A DNA stretch of 64,000 nt from Okapia johnstoni (taxonomy: Eukaryota; Chordata; Mammalia; Artiodactyla; Giraffidae), in assembly GCA_024291935.2 (NCBI GenBank), contig CM044313.1, positions 85,683,001 to 85,747,000 of the forward strand, written 5' to 3'. Position numbers and translations under genes: made by a program. Positions 45,095 to 56,580 of the stretch are shown one piece after another (the stretch's first letter is position 1; each line of letters opens with the position of its first letter). Under the pieces are notes generated by a model. That model was not told where the DNA came from and made no database searches. It saw only the letters and a program-made list of their open reading frames with translations.

Positions 45095-45420
45095 CCAAAT
45101 CAAAGCATATTCTGGAAAGGATGTTAAAAATCAGGTACAAAGAAAGAATCCTAGGAGTAGGGGGGAAAATATCATGTCCCCTACTAGCATGAAATATCAA
45201 GCTGAATTTGACTTCTTCACAGTAATATTCATGCAAGGAGACAGTTTGATTAGTATCTAAAATACACTGAGAAGAAGAACATGTGATGCAAGAATTTTAT
45301 AATCAGCTAAGTTATCTTTTGATTATAAAGAAAACTTTTGAGTATAAAGGAAAAGTATGTCATTTATGAATAGCGAGGTCTGAATCTCCTAGGGGAGAAG
45401 GCTAGATGGTGACAAAGTAG
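45095..45420 (+). mobile_element. Old L1 3' UTR, plus strand
   Basis: GAATTTGACTTCTTCACAGT, CTAAAATACACTGAGAAGAA, GCAAGAATTTTATAATCAGC and GAGTATAAAGGAAAAGTATG follow the old L1 3' UTR in order. Confidence 0.6.
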
Positions 45421-45944
45421 GAAAAAGGGAGAAATAGTGCCGAAATCAACTGATTAGGTGGTGAGAACTAAGGGATAGTTTTTAAAATGTTGGAATAGAC
45501 ACACATGCTAACCCATTTAATATAAAGATTAATTTTTATTTAATTAAAGTGTCAGAAATGTAAGTGAGGTGGTCACAATAATCAGAGCAAAAGTAGTGAA
45601 AATATTCCGCCAGTCTCCTTTGGGTTGTAGAGTCTGTTAAGTTTGACTCTGTCCCCATATGAGGAGTCTTGTCCATATGTAAGTCTCCTGTGGGGACAGA
45701 GTGCAAATCTCATTTTTTCTATGCTCACAGCTTTTTCAGAATCAAGTCACCTAATACCATTCAGAAAGAACTTTAAACAGCATCTTCATCCTTTCTGTGA
45801 ACTACTTATGGGCAACTTGGATTCTGGCTTTCCAGTCAAACCCACCAAAACCTAGTCTACATCCTCTTTAAGGACACAACTCTGGAAATGGAAATCTTAT
45901 TTATCCCTAGCCCACATCCACATCTTTCTATTGCTTCATTTTTA
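45421..45944. other. Unassigned DNA
   Basis: A 70-codon plus-strand frame (45643-45855) has no recognised similarity. Confidence 0.4.
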
Positions 45945-46246
45945 AAATTGTTTCTATTTATTTTTTCTGACCGTGGTGAGTCTTAGTTGTGGTGTGTGGG
46001 CGTTCTCTAGTTGCAGTGAGCAGGGATTACGCTTTGTTGCAATGCACGGACTTCTCCTTGCAGTGATTTCTCTTGTTGTGAAGCATGGGCTCCAGGCATG
46101 TGGACTTCAGTAGTCGCAATACATGGGCTCAGTAGTTGCGGCTCTCGGGCTTAGTTACATGTGGAATCCTCCCAGACCAGGGATTGAACCCATGTCCTCT
46201 GCATTAGCAGGTGGATTCCTAAACACTGGACCACCAGGGGAAGTCC
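45945..46246 (-). repeat. CHR-2-type SINE, minus strand
   Basis: GAGTCTTAGTTGTGGTGTGT, GGGCTCAGTAGTTGCGGCTC, CAGGGATTGAACCCATGTCC, GGACCACCAGGGGAAGTCCC. Confidence 0.88.
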
Positions 46247-46344
46247 CTTTCTATTTTTTTCTGTTTCTATACATAGTTAATAGGTAGATAAAGAACTAGA
46301 GATATAATTTCACACTGAGCTTATTAAAAATTCTATTATCTTAC

Positions 46345-46495
46345 AAGGTGTTACTTATATTATTTCATTTGATTTCTCCAGTACCATTAATAGTTGGCAT
46401 CATAATTCTCATTTCACAGCACAGAAGTTTCAATTTCATGAGGTTAAAGCCATTTGTTCTAAATTACACAGAAATTCAGTTTTGCGTCTGATATT
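46345..46495 (-). repeat. MIR SINE, minus strand
   Basis: TTATTTCATTTGATTTCTCC, CATAATTCTCATTTCACAGC and AAATTACACAGAAATTCAGT follow the complement of MIR. Confidence 0.6.
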
Positions 46496-46734
46496 AGAAG
46501 AATCTTTTTGCACTTTCCCATCACCCTTTACTGTAGCTGTAAAATGCAGCTAATTGACCATCACATATGATAAATGATATGATTCCAGAGAATAAATTCC
46601 TAATGTTAAATTTAAAAGTAATTGCTTATAGGTACCCTGTCCTCACATCTTTAATGACAGAAATCACAGATCTTATTCATGAGGGTCACAGTTTTTGAAG
46701 TAAAATATTAGATTTTTATTTCTATTACAGTAAT

Positions 46735-47600
46735 AGGTACTCTTACAGTAACACCAAAACAAGAAGAAGACAGTACACAAAAGGAAAAATACAGATCAAT
46801 TTCCATCATAAAATAAATATATAAATCCTCAGCAAAATTAAAAAACAGAATTAGTAATATATAAAACTAGTTATGCACTATTATTGATTGGTATTCATTC
46901 TCATCATATAAGACCAGCTCAATATTAAAAAATTATTAATGTAATTCACTCAGTCCTAAAGACAAAAAAAAATTACATGGTCTTATAATTCAGTGTAGAA
47001 GAAGAGTTGGACAAATTTCACAACTGTTCACAAAATCAAATCAAACAAACAAACAAAAAACCTTCAGAAAAACAGGAATAGAGAGTAACTTCTCCCACTT
47101 CATAAACAGCATCAACCAAAAGAAAATAAATAAATAAGCAACAAGAAAACCAAAGAGAAAAATCTCATAGTTAACCTTATGCTTAATGATGAAAGACTGA
47201 ATTATTTCCCTTCTCAAGATCAGGACCACAGCAGTTCTCATTTAGAATAGTATGAGATGTTCTAGCAGGTGCAGTAAGACAAGAAAAATAGTTAAAAGAC
47301 AGATATGTAGGTAAGAAAGAACTAAAATTATTTCTAACTGTAGATGAGATGATTATATATAAACTAAAGTCTAGGAATACACATATACTCAAAAAAATTC
47401 TTCTAGAGTTAATACGTTCAGCACAGATACACAATATACAACAAACATAAAATATTAATTGCTTTCCTATAAGATAGGAATTAACAAATAGTGAGATTTT
47501 TATATTCACTCAAAACTGATATATATCCAAATAACCAATTTATTTATAAGACTTGTCATTGAAAAACTATAAAATACTAATAAAAAATCAAAGAGGTTCT
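46735..47600 (+). mobile_element. Old L1 ORF2 (reverse transcriptase), plus strand
   Basis: Follows L1 ORF2 RT in order: AAAAATACAGATCAATTTCC, AATCCTCAGCAAAATTAAAA, TTATGCTTAATGATGAAAGA, GAGATGTTCTAGCAGGTGCA, TAGATGAGATGATTATATAT. The catalytic FADD region (around 47337-47350, GTAGATGAGATG) is mutated and deletions are numerous. Inactive. The minus-strand frames at 47041-47509 are shadows. Confidence 0.75.
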
Positions 47601-47644
47601 AAATAGACATTTAGTGTTTATAGATTGGAAGTTTCAACTTGGTA

Positions 47645-47812
47645 ACTGTGTTAGTTTTGTAAAGGCTATCATAACAAAATATCAAAGACTAAGTGGCTTA
47701 AATAAGATAAATATATTCTCTCACAATCTTGAGGCTTGTAAATGGCCATCTCTTCTCTGTGCAATCCAACAGAGAAAAGATAGCCTTTTAAATCAATTGT
47801 ATTAGATAAACT
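47645..47812 (-). mobile_element. MLT1-type (MaLR) LTR, minus strand
   Basis: GTGTTAGTTTTGTAAAGGCT, ATCATAACAAAATATCAAAG and CTCACAATCTTGAGGCTTGT match the complement of the MLT1 3' end. Confidence 0.75.
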
Positions 47813-47837
47813 TAATAGGTTAAAAAAAGTGAGCCTG

Positions 47838-48003
47838 GGGTGACTTCTCTGGTGGTCCAGTGGTTAAGACTTCACCTTCCAATGGAAGGGGTTGAGGGTA
47901 AGATCTCCGGTCAGGGAGCTAAGATCACATACCTCATGGCCAAAACACCAAAACATAAAACAGAACAATGTTGTAACAATTCAATAAAACTTTAAAAAGA
48001 AAT
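47838..48003 (+). repeat. CHR-1-type SINE, plus strand
   Basis: TTCTCTGGTGGTCCAGTGGT head, GGTCAGGGAGCTAAGATCAC body, CAATTCAATAAAACTTTAAA tail. Confidence 0.88.
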
Positions 48004-48039
48004 GTTTAGGCCTTGACCTAAGTCACACATCTTAAGTAA

Positions 48040-48205
48040 AAATTAATATCCTGGATGTGATTTTGTACTATAGTCTAAAATGTCACCACTGAGAGAAAAT
48101 GGATAATGAGTGCATGAAATCCCCTTGTATTATTTCTTATTACTGCTAATGAATCTACAATTACTTCAAAATTCACCTTTTCAAAAAAATTAAATATAGC
48201 ATTTA
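48040..48205 (+). mobile_element. L1 3' end, plus strand
   Basis: AAATGTCACCACTGAGAGAA, TATTATTTCTTATTACTGCT and AATCTACAATTACTTCAAAA match the terminal 3' UTR of mammalian L1M elements. Confidence 0.65.
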
Positions 48206-49884
48206 AATCCTAAAAAAGATTGAAACAGTCTGAGTGTTGATTCATAGAATAAAGCCTCTGTCAGTTTGGTGCTTGTGTTATTAAGAACTGTGAAGATTGC
48301 TATGATTTTATGAAAAGAAGAGATTACTCTGTGTAGCCTCTCATTCTGTAACAAATTACATGAGTACAATTTAAGTAGAAGACAGACGTGTTTGCCAAGC
48401 ACCTGGAGGAATACATACTGTCTCTATATATGCATATATTTCATCTTCAGGAAATTAGAAATCCATGAGCTCTAAAATTAACATTATAGTGCTTAGGAAT
48501 CAGAAATGCTATTTGTTAATTTCATAGTTTAGGAAGATCTTTCATTATGACCTTAGGGGGGGAAAAAAAAAAAACCTAATATGTAAATTAAGCAAAAGAA
48601 AATTATAATAAAAGAAAAACAAAGAGAAAACCCAACAGAGAAGGTAATAAAATTTTGGTAGAGATCATTACAGGTACTTTTAAGAAATAAAAGCAGTAGA
48701 ACATAATGATAAACAGAAAAATGTTGAGAATTAAAGCAGTGCATGCAATTCTTAATGGTTAATATAACCTCCAAAAGTGACAGAAACAGAGGATGAAAAT
48801 TATTTTCCAAACAAGATTTTCAATGATTTTTTTTAACTGACTGTGAAAATTATTTCAGCCTATAATTCTCCCTCAAGAGTCACTGAACGGTGATTTTTGA
48901 ACTCCTGAAGATGGGAAGATAATTGGCATTTTATTACTCAATATGTCTGCAAGCATAATGATGAAAATATTGTTTATTGACTTTCAATTTTGAGTCAATC
49001 CTTAAGTCATGGAAAGAAAAAGAAGATGCTATATTTAAGGATGGAATAAAAATCCAAGAACTGTGATAATGCCAAAGTATAACTTATACAAACTATATCA
49101 AGAAGAAAATTGTGTAGAAAACAAATAGCACTAATATCATCATATTATATATTTGATTTGATATTCAGGGAATGTTAAATGCTATCTGATATTAATCAAT
49201 TTAGAAAATAACACTTTATATATTGTTTGGGAATGGAAAAAAACAAAATACAAGCAATTTTAAAGAAGTTGCCTGGAGAGTAGACTTAAAAGTGAAGCTG
49301 TAGTCTGACTTTATTTACATTTAATATAAAAACTTATTTAACATGTGATTTTGAAATAGGCATATATTTTTTGAAAAAAGCAAATATTGTATAACTATAA
49401 CACTATTTACTTATAAGTAATAGCGACAAGATAGGAAGATAGCTATTGTTGAATTGATATGAAAAATATTAGAAGGAATTTACAAAATCATGCATGTAAA
49501 CATTTTTTCTAGCATTTTTATGACAAAATATGTTATTTTTCCTTGATTTACACTACTGAGTTTGAAATATCAGCCACCCAAGTCTCTTTGTTTCTTCCTA
49601 GCTACTTGACTAGCAGCTACTTCTATTTGCAAGTAGATGTCATGTGTATTACAAGTAAATAAAATAATTGGTCTTCAATTAGACTAAATTTCCACCAAGT
49701 GGGTTGTTATACCGTGATTATATCCACAGTTTAAGTGGCCATACTCACAACTCAACTGTGTTCTTAATTTAATTAATTATACTTTCCAAGTTAAGAAAAT
49801 TATGCTTTGCATAAAATATCATTTCATTAAATTAGCCACAATAAGAACCACTTTTCACTGGGAATAGAGGTTTAAATAATTTTT
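48206..49884. other. Unassigned A/T-rich DNA
   Basis: Long unannotated stretch with a poly-A run (about 48560-48573). No family or gene recognised. Confidence 0.5.
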
Positions 49885-49931
49885 ACCATGAAATTTAAAG
49901 ACTCTTGCTTCTTGGGAAGAAAGCTATGACA
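49885..49931 (+). mobile_element. BovB LINE, left part before nested L1 tail
   Basis: CATGAAATTTAAAGACTCTTGC and GGGAAGAAAGCTATGACAAAC match BovB. The copy continues at 50012. Confidence 0.8.
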
Positions 49932-50011
49932 AACATGTACACCCATGGTGGATTCATGTCAATGTACGGCAAAACAAATACAATAAATAAATAAATAAAC
50001 GACAACAACAA
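49932..50011 (+). mobile_element. Very short ruminant L1 3' tail nested in BovB
   Basis: GTACACCCATGGTGGATTCA and TGTCAATGTACGGCAAAACA are the terminal bases of the ruminant L1 (L1_BT type) 3' UTR, followed by (AATA)n and an ACAACAACAAC tail. About 80 bp in all, an extreme 5' truncation. Confidence 0.8.
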
Positions 50012-50485
50012 CAAAAAGCAGAGACGTCACTTTGCCAACAAAGATCTGTATAGTCGAAGCTATGGTTTTCCAGTAGTCATTATAGATGTGAGAGTTGCAC
50101 CATAAAGAAGGCTGAGTGCCACAGAACTGATGCTTTCAAACTGTGGTGCTAGAAAAGACTCTTGAGAGTCCCTTGGACAATAAGGAGATCAAACCAGTCA
50201 ATCCTAAAGGAAATCAACTCTGACTATTCATTGGAAGGACTGATGCTGGAACTGAAGCTCCAATATTTTGGCCACCTGATGCGAAGAGCTAACTCCACTG
50301 GAAAAGACCCTGATGCTGAGAAAGATTGAAGATAAAAGGAAACGGTGATGGCAGAGGATGAGATTTTAGATAGCATCATCAACTCAATGGACATGAATTT
50401 CAGCAAACTCCAGGACATAGGAAAGCTTGACATGCTGCAGTCTATGCGGTTGCAAAGAATTGGTCAGGATTAGTGACTGAACAAT
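50012..50485 (+). mobile_element. BovB LINE, right part to 3' end
   Basis: Resumes at AAAAGCAGAGACGTCACTTT and runs to the BovB end (GGTCAGGATTAGTGACTGAA). About 15 bases of BovB are lost at the nested insertion. Diverged. Confidence 0.88.
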
Positions 50486-50576
50486 GATAAAAATCATGCA
50501 AAGTATTATACTGACCAATTCTAACATTTAAATTTACCCCCAAGGATGTGACCAGAGTTGATGGAATTAGCAATGG

Positions 50577-50796
50577 GTATCCCAGGTGGCGCTAGTGGTA
50601 AAGAATCTGCCTGCCAATGAAGGAGACATAAGAGATGTGGGTTCAATCCCTGGGTCAGGAAGACCCCCTGGAGGAGGGCATGGCAACCCACTCCAATATT
50701 CTTGCCTGGAGAATCCCATGGACAGAGGAAGCTGGTGGGCTACAATCTATGAGGTTGCATAGAGTCGGACATAACTTAGCAAAAGAGCACAAACAA
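50577..50796 (+). repeat. Bov-tA SINE, plus strand
   Basis: TATCCCAGGTGGCGCTAGTG head (the 'gcactagtgg' subtype), GGGTTCAATCCCTGGGTCAG, end GACATAACTTAGCAAAAGAG. Confidence 0.9.
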
Positions 50797-50924
50797 TAAA
50801 AAGTGGATTTGGGGGTTAAAATTAAAAAAAAAAAAATTGGAGGTGGTTCCAATTTTATTACTAGTACCAAAAATGTTACATTGAAGAACATTTAATGCAT
50901 GTGATTTCAAGTTAACATCAGTGT

Positions 50925-51200
50925 ACTTTTGAGGCCATGCGACAGTTTTCTGGAAAAGGAATTGCTAGGTCAAAGGCTAAATAGATTTCTGATTTTGTTA
51001 GACATTGACAAAATCCTCTCCATAGATATTGTCCCATTTTACATCTTGAGAAACAAAATATTAGACTGTTTCTTTCCTCCTTAGCCTTAACCACAGAGTG
51101 TTATCAAACATTTCATATATTTTGCATCTTATAGGTGAGTAATGGTTATGGTTTTAATTTGAATTTTTTCTCTTAACATGATTTAATACAAAGGCAAGTG
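50925..51200 (-). mobile_element. Old L1 ORF2 3' part, minus strand
   Basis: GGAATTGCTAGGTCAAAGGC, CTCTCCATAGATATTGTCCC, GAGTGTTATCAAACATTTCA and GGTGAGTAATGGTTATGGTT match the complement of late L1 ORF2. Confidence 0.6.
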
Positions 51201-51382
51201 CAGCATTTTATAACAAACATTGCTCCATTGAACGGGAAAAATATATATTTGGATCTGAATGGCCCAGGGAAGTATCCTGGGTTAATTACATAATTGCAAT
51301 TAATTAGGTTAATCTTAAACCATCCATTTTCCTTAGGACTACACTTTAAAGTTAGTGTAAGTTATGGTACATCCATAGTCAT

Positions 51383-54300
51383 CTGACCCACAAGATGGCT
51401 GAGCAGAAGGACTTGTGCTCATCTCCTGTTAAAACTCCAAAATAATATCTTGCTGCTGAAAAAGATACCCCATGTCCAAAGACAAAGGAGAAGCCCCAGC
51501 AAGACAGTAGGAGGGGCAAACTTGTGTTTACAATCAAATCCCATACTCCCCAGAGACGCTCAGAGGGCTCAAATGAAACCTTGTGTGCACCAGGAGACCC
51601 CACAGAGACTGAGTCAGACCTGCCTTTGAGTGTCTGAGTGTCTCTTGTGGAAGTACGGGTCATCAGTGGCCTGCCTCAAGGGCAGGGGCTCTGGGTGGGG
51701 CAGACCTGAATGTGGCATAAGCCCCCTTAGAAGAGGTCACCATTAACACCAGCACAGAGCAGACAGAACTTAAACAAGACTGGGGAAACAGACTCTCGGA
51801 GGGCACAAACAAAACCTTGTGCACACCAGGACCCAAGAGAAAGGAGCAGTAACCTCACAAGAGACTGTCCCAGACTTGCCTGTGCATGTCCAGGAGTCTT
51901 CAGTAGAGGTGTGGGTTGGTGGTGGCATGCCACAGGTTTGGGGGCACTGAGTGCGGCAGCGCATGCAGCAGACATTTTAAAGGAGGCCACCATTATCTTT
52001 ATTATCTCCACCATAGTTTGGTCTCAGGTCAAACAACAGGGAGGGAATACAGCCCCTTCCATCAACAGAAAATTGGATTAAAGATTTACTGGGCATGGCC
52101 TCACCCATCAGAACAAGACCCAGTTTCCCCCTCAGTCAGTCTCTCCCATCAGGAAGCTTCCATAAGCATCTTATCCTTCTCCATTGAAGGGCAGACAGAA
52201 TGAAAACCCCAATCATAGAAAACTAATCAAACTGATCACATGGGCCACAACCTTGTCTAACTCAATAAAACTATGAGCAATGCCACCCAAGACGGATGGG
52301 TCACAGTGGAGAGTTCTGACAAAATGTGGTCCACTGGAGAAGGGAATGGTAAACCACTTCAGTATTCTTGCCTTGAGAACCCCATGAACAGTATGAAAAG
52401 GCAAACAGATGTGACACTGAAAGATGGACTCTCCAGGTTGGTAGGGGCCCAATATGCTACTGGAGAAGAGTGGAGAAATAACACCAGAAAGAATGAAGAG
52501 ACAGAGCCAAAGTGAAAACAATGCTCAGTTGTGGATGTGACTGGTGATGGAAGTAAAGACCAATGCTATAAAGAAAAATACTGCATAGGAACCTGAAATA
52601 TTAGGTCCATGAATCAAGGTAAATTGGAAGTGGTCAAACAGGAGCTGGCAAGAGTGAATATAGACATTTTAGGAATCAGTGAACTAAAATGGACTGGAAT
52701 GGAAGAATTTAATTGTCTGAATATCTATGGTCAGAGATTCATGACAATGTACAGGAGGCAGTGATCAAGATCATCCCCAAGAAAAAGAAATGCAAAAAGG
52801 CAAAATGATTGTCTGAGGAGGCCTTACAATTAGCTGTGAAATGAAGAGAAGATAAAGGTAAAGGTGAACGGCAAAGATATACCCATCTGAATGCAGAGTT
52901 CCAAAGAAGACAAAGGAGAAGTAAGAAAGCCTTCTTAAGTGATCAATTCAAAGAAATAGAGGAAAACAATAGAATAGGAAAGACTAGAGGTCTCCTCAAG
53001 AAAATTAGACATACCAAGGGAACATTTCATGCAAAGGTGGGTACAATAAAGGACAAAAACAGTATGGATCTAAATGAAGCAGAAGATATTCAGAAGAGGT
53101 GACAATAATACACAGAAGAACCATACAGAAAAGAACTTCATGACCTAGATAACCACGATGGTGTGATCACTCACCTAGAGCAAGACATCCTGGAATGTGA
53201 AGTCAAGTGGGCCTTACAAAGCATCACTATGGACAAAGAGAGTAGAAGTGATGGAATTTCAACTACTTCAAATTCTAAAATATGATGCTGTGAAAGTGAT
53301 GCACTCAATATACCAGTAAATCTGGAAAACTCAACAGTGGCCACAGGACTGGAAAAGGTCAGTTTTCATTCCAATCCCAAAGAAAGGCAATGCCCAAGAA
53401 TGCTCAAACTACTGCACAATTGCACTTATCTCACACACTAGCAAAGTAATGCTCCAAATTCTCCAAGCCAGGCTTCAACAGTACGTGAATCGTGAACCTC
53501 TACATGTTCAAGCTGGATTTAGAAAAGGCAGAGGAACCAGAGATCAAATTGCCAATATCCGTTGGATCATCAAAAAAAGCAAGAGATTCCAGAAAAACAT
53601 CTACTTCTGCTTTATTGACTACACCAAAGCCTTTGACTGTGTGGATCACAAACTGTGGAAAATTCTTCAAGAGATGGAATACCAGACCACCTGAGCTGCC
53701 TCCTGAGAAATCTGCATGCAGGTCAAATACAACCATTAGAACTGGACATGAAACAACGACTGGTTCCAAATTGGGATAGGATTATGTCAAGACTGTATAT
53801 TGTCACTCTGCTTATTTAACTTATATGGAGAGAACATCATGCGAAATGCTGGGCTGGATGAAGCACAAGGTGCAATCAAGATTGCAGGGAGAAATATCAA
53901 TAACCTCAGATATGCAGATGACACCACCCTTATGGCGGAAAGTGAAGAAGAAGAACTAAAGAGCCTCTTGATGAAAGTGAAAGAGGAGAGTGAAAAAGTT
54001 GGCTTAAAGCTAACATTCAGAAAACTAAGATCATGGCATCCGGTCCCATCACTTCATGGAAAATAGATGGGAAACAATGGAAACAGTGAGAAACTTTATT
54101 TTTTTGTGTGCTCCATAATCACTGCAGATGGTGACTGTAGCCATGAAATTAAAAGGCTCTTGTTTCTTGGAAAAAAAGCTAACCTAGACAGCATATTAAA
54201 TAGCAGAGACATTATTTTGCCAACAAAGGTCCATCTAGTCAAAGCTGTGGTTTCTCCAGTAGTCATGAATGGATGTGAAATTTGGACTATGAAGAAAGTT

Positions 54301-54690
54301 GAGGACTGAAGAATTGATGCTTTTGAACCATGCTGTTGGAGAAGACTCTTGAGAGTCCCTTGGACTACAAGGAGATCCAAACAGTCAATCTTAAAGAAAA
54401 TCAGTCCTGAATATTCACTGGAAAGACTGATGCTGAAGCTGAAACTCCCTCCAATACTTTGGCCACCTGATGCGAAGAATGGACACATTAGAAAGGACCC
54501 TGATGCTGGGAATAATTGAAGGTAGGAGAAGATAGGGACGACAGAGGATGAGATGGTTGGGTGGAATCACTGACTCAATGGACATGAGTTTGAATAAGCT
54601 CTGAGAGTTGGTGAAGGACAGGGATGTCTGGAGTGTTGCAGTCCATGGGGTCACAAAGAGTCGGACACGACTGAGCAACTGAACTGGGAT
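51383..54690 (+). mobile_element. Near full-span BovB LINE lacking most of its endonuclease
   Basis: The only copy here that reaches the BovB 5' region. 51383-52560 is 5' UTR-like and includes two diverged direct repeats spaced 238 bp (51553 onward and 51791 onward). Coding text starts near 52590 (TAGGTCCATGAATCAAGG, AACTAAAATGGACTGGAATG), then jumps at about 52735 to the region after the endonuclease (CATGACAATGTACAGGAGGC), so about 0.8 kb with nearly all APE endonuclease residues is gone. The RT follows: FIDYTKAFDCVDH (53613-53650), YADD (53911-53922), and a C-terminal tail to GACACGACTGAGCAACTGAA. Stops and frameshifts break it into frames at 53449-53694, 53800-54066 and 54067-54309. It cannot move by itself. 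I found no target-site duplication. Confidence 0.92.
51553..51990 (+). repeat. Two diverged ~238-bp direct repeats in the BovB 5' region
   Basis: Unit A begins AGACGCTCAGAGGGCTCAAA (51553), unit B begins AGACTCTCGGAGGGCACAAA (51791). Both carry ACCTTGTG...CACCAGGA, TCAGACCTGCC/CCCAGACTTGCC and GAGTGTCT/CATGTCC in the same order. This looks like monomeric promoter repeats of a LINE 5' UTR. Confidence 0.7.
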
Positions 54691-54693
54691 GGA

Positions 54694-54735
54694 AGAAAGG
54701 GAAGAAAAGAAGGAAGGAAAGAAATAAAGAAATTA
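54694..54735. repeat. GA-rich simple repeat after BovB
   Basis: GAAGAAAGGGAAGAAAAGAA then GGAAGGAAAGAAATAAAG, a purine tract at the BovB 3' junction that may have grown from the BovB 3' end. Confidence 0.75.
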
Positions 54736-55675
54736 AGCAAGGTCTGAATTAAGATTATAAAGTATGTGAAAAATGGGAAAGAACTGCTTAAATCAATGTA
54801 GTTACCATTGCTTAAAATCTGTGTCAGATTTTGATGTCTGTGCCATTGCTACCTTGTTTACAAAAAAAAAAAAAATGAAATTTTCCTATTTTACTCATAT
54901 TCAGATTTCTAATAAACGTTGACCAGAAATCATGAATCTTGAAGTATCTTTCAAAGTTTGAAGTCTGTGCTATTGTTACATTTTTAAAAAATATATATAT
55001 ATGTTCAGCAGTAAACTATGTGCTTAACCTCAGATATGGATTGTTGTCTCTTGTTGATACATATTTTGTTCATCATATTCTGGGTAGGAGCTACATATTA
55101 GTATTTATGCTCAATTTTTTTTATCGCATTTATCACACCACCAGAAGGGACATTATACAACAAATAAGAAGTGAAGCCCATGTTCGTTATTTGATCAAAT
55201 GTTTCATGTGAACTGCCTAGGAACATGAAAACAATTAGTCAGAGCTGAAATTCAATCTGAGCTAGCATTCATGTACAAAGATTTGAATTCAAAGGTAAAT
55301 TCAGAGACCAAATATCATATTTTGAGTTGTTTTGAAGTGGCCATCTGCCCATATCAAAACGCTGCTGCCACAGTTTGGCAGGCAGTTTAAAGAACCAAAA
55401 TAATTACTCTGCGCAGGTCAGGTTCACAGACATCCGGGTGTCCATTTGGAAAGCACAAAAAGTAAGGCTCATAGCATGTGGTACTTTACAAAGAGGCTAG
55501 CCAAAAGGTCTGCAAACTTCAAAATTGTCAAAAATTTCAGCTCTCCTAAAGAGTCCTTTAAGGAAATTTTACAAATACCTATCAAATTTCTGTGGTCAAC
55601 ATTTTTAAAAGCAGCATAAAAATCTAACAATTTATTATAGAAATATTGTAACAATCCCGAGGTACATAAAATGTA
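54736..55675. other. Unassigned A/T-rich DNA
   Basis: A short (TA)n lies at about 54991-55002. Two similar 25-base segments (54829 and 54960: GATGTCTGTGCCATTGCTAC and GAAGTCTGTGCTATTGTTAC) suggest an old local duplication. Confidence 0.45.
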
Positions 55676-55893
55676 GGGCTTCCCCGGTGGCTCAGCGGTA
55701 AAATTCTGCCTGCTCTGCAAGAGATGAGGGAGACCCAGTTTCGATCCCTGGGTAGGGAAGATCTCCTGGAGTAGCGCAGGGCAACCCACTCCAGTATTCC
55801 TGCCTGTACAATTTCATGGACAGTGGAGCATGATGGGTTATAGTTCATGGAGTCACAAAGAATCGAAGGTGACTGAGCATACACACACACATA
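55676..55893 (+). repeat. Bov-tA SINE, plus strand, with (CA)n end
   Basis: AGGGCTTCCCCGGTGGCTCA to GGTGACTGAGCATACACACA. Confidence 0.9.
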
Positions 55894-56274
55894 ATTTATA
55901 TCCTGGCACATTTAAATGTTCCTTTTGTTTGCAAGGGGGTTTCAAAAATCAATAGTTTTATTTGCACATTTTATAAATAATTGTGTACCAGTCGATAGTC
56001 TAATTCTTAATTGTTTAAAGCAAATCTGATCCCACAAAGAGTTACTTTTGTCACAGCTTGCAGGAGTTCGAGGGAAATATCATCTATCTTCACCCCTCTG
56101 CACCACCCATCTTCTTCCCAAACCTAGTGTCTTCCCTCCTCCCAGGTCGTTGCAGTTCCTTTTCATGGAAGAGTGGTTGTTGAATGGAGTTAAACATTGC
56201 TTTTGGGTGGTGAGTTTGAGTTGAGGGCCTATGAAGAGACATTGACAGGAAGACAGGTTCCTTGGATCCAGAAC
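55894..56274. other. Unassigned DNA upstream of the T-box pseudogene
   Basis: From about 56090 the composition is less A/T-rich than the surroundings, which could include untranslated sequence of the pseudogene source, but I cannot align it. Confidence 0.4.
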
Positions 56275-56580
56275 TTGTAGAAGAGTCTGCCGTACTGATT
56301 GGACCACCAGCTGAGCTCCTAGGGGTGACAGCTGCAGGCTGGCAGGGAGAAGGGTGACTCCAGTGTCAGCCAAGAAAAGTTAGATGTGGCTTCACTTCAA
56401 AGAGTTCACCAACCAGATAATGGTCACTGGGGACAGCAAGATGATGTTCCCAGTACTAATTTTGAGCATGTCTGGCCTGGACCCCATTACCAAGTATGGC
56501 TTCCTCTTAGACTTTGTGTTGGGGACCAGTCACCTCTGGAAGTGTGTGAACAAAGAGTGGGTGCCTGGAGGACAGGTCGT
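56275..56580 (+). pseudogene. TBXT: T-box (brachyury/TBXT-like) pseudogene, N-terminal part
   Basis: Brachyury is a T-box transcription factor needed for mesoderm and notochord formation. On the plus strand 56290-56358 resembles the N-terminal coding region (nucleotides TTGGACCACCAGCTGAGC and CAGCTGCAGGCTGGCAGGGA, echoing DHLLS and ELQAG). 56387-56577 then encodes the start of the T-box: LWLxFKE-type WLHFKEF, then MFPVL, SGLDP, LLDFV and EWVPGG in normal order and spacing. SGLDP and VPGG favour TBXT over TBX19 (which, as I recall, has TGLDP and VPAG). About 20 bp is missing at 56360-56385, which puts the two parts in different frames. Basic residues of the TKNGRR stretch are replaced, and similarity stops after VPGG, so most of the DNA-binding domain is missing. 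Non-functional. Continuity across this region suggests a processed copy, but I saw no poly(A) or target duplication, so a decayed duplicated exon is the alternative. Confidence 0.75.
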
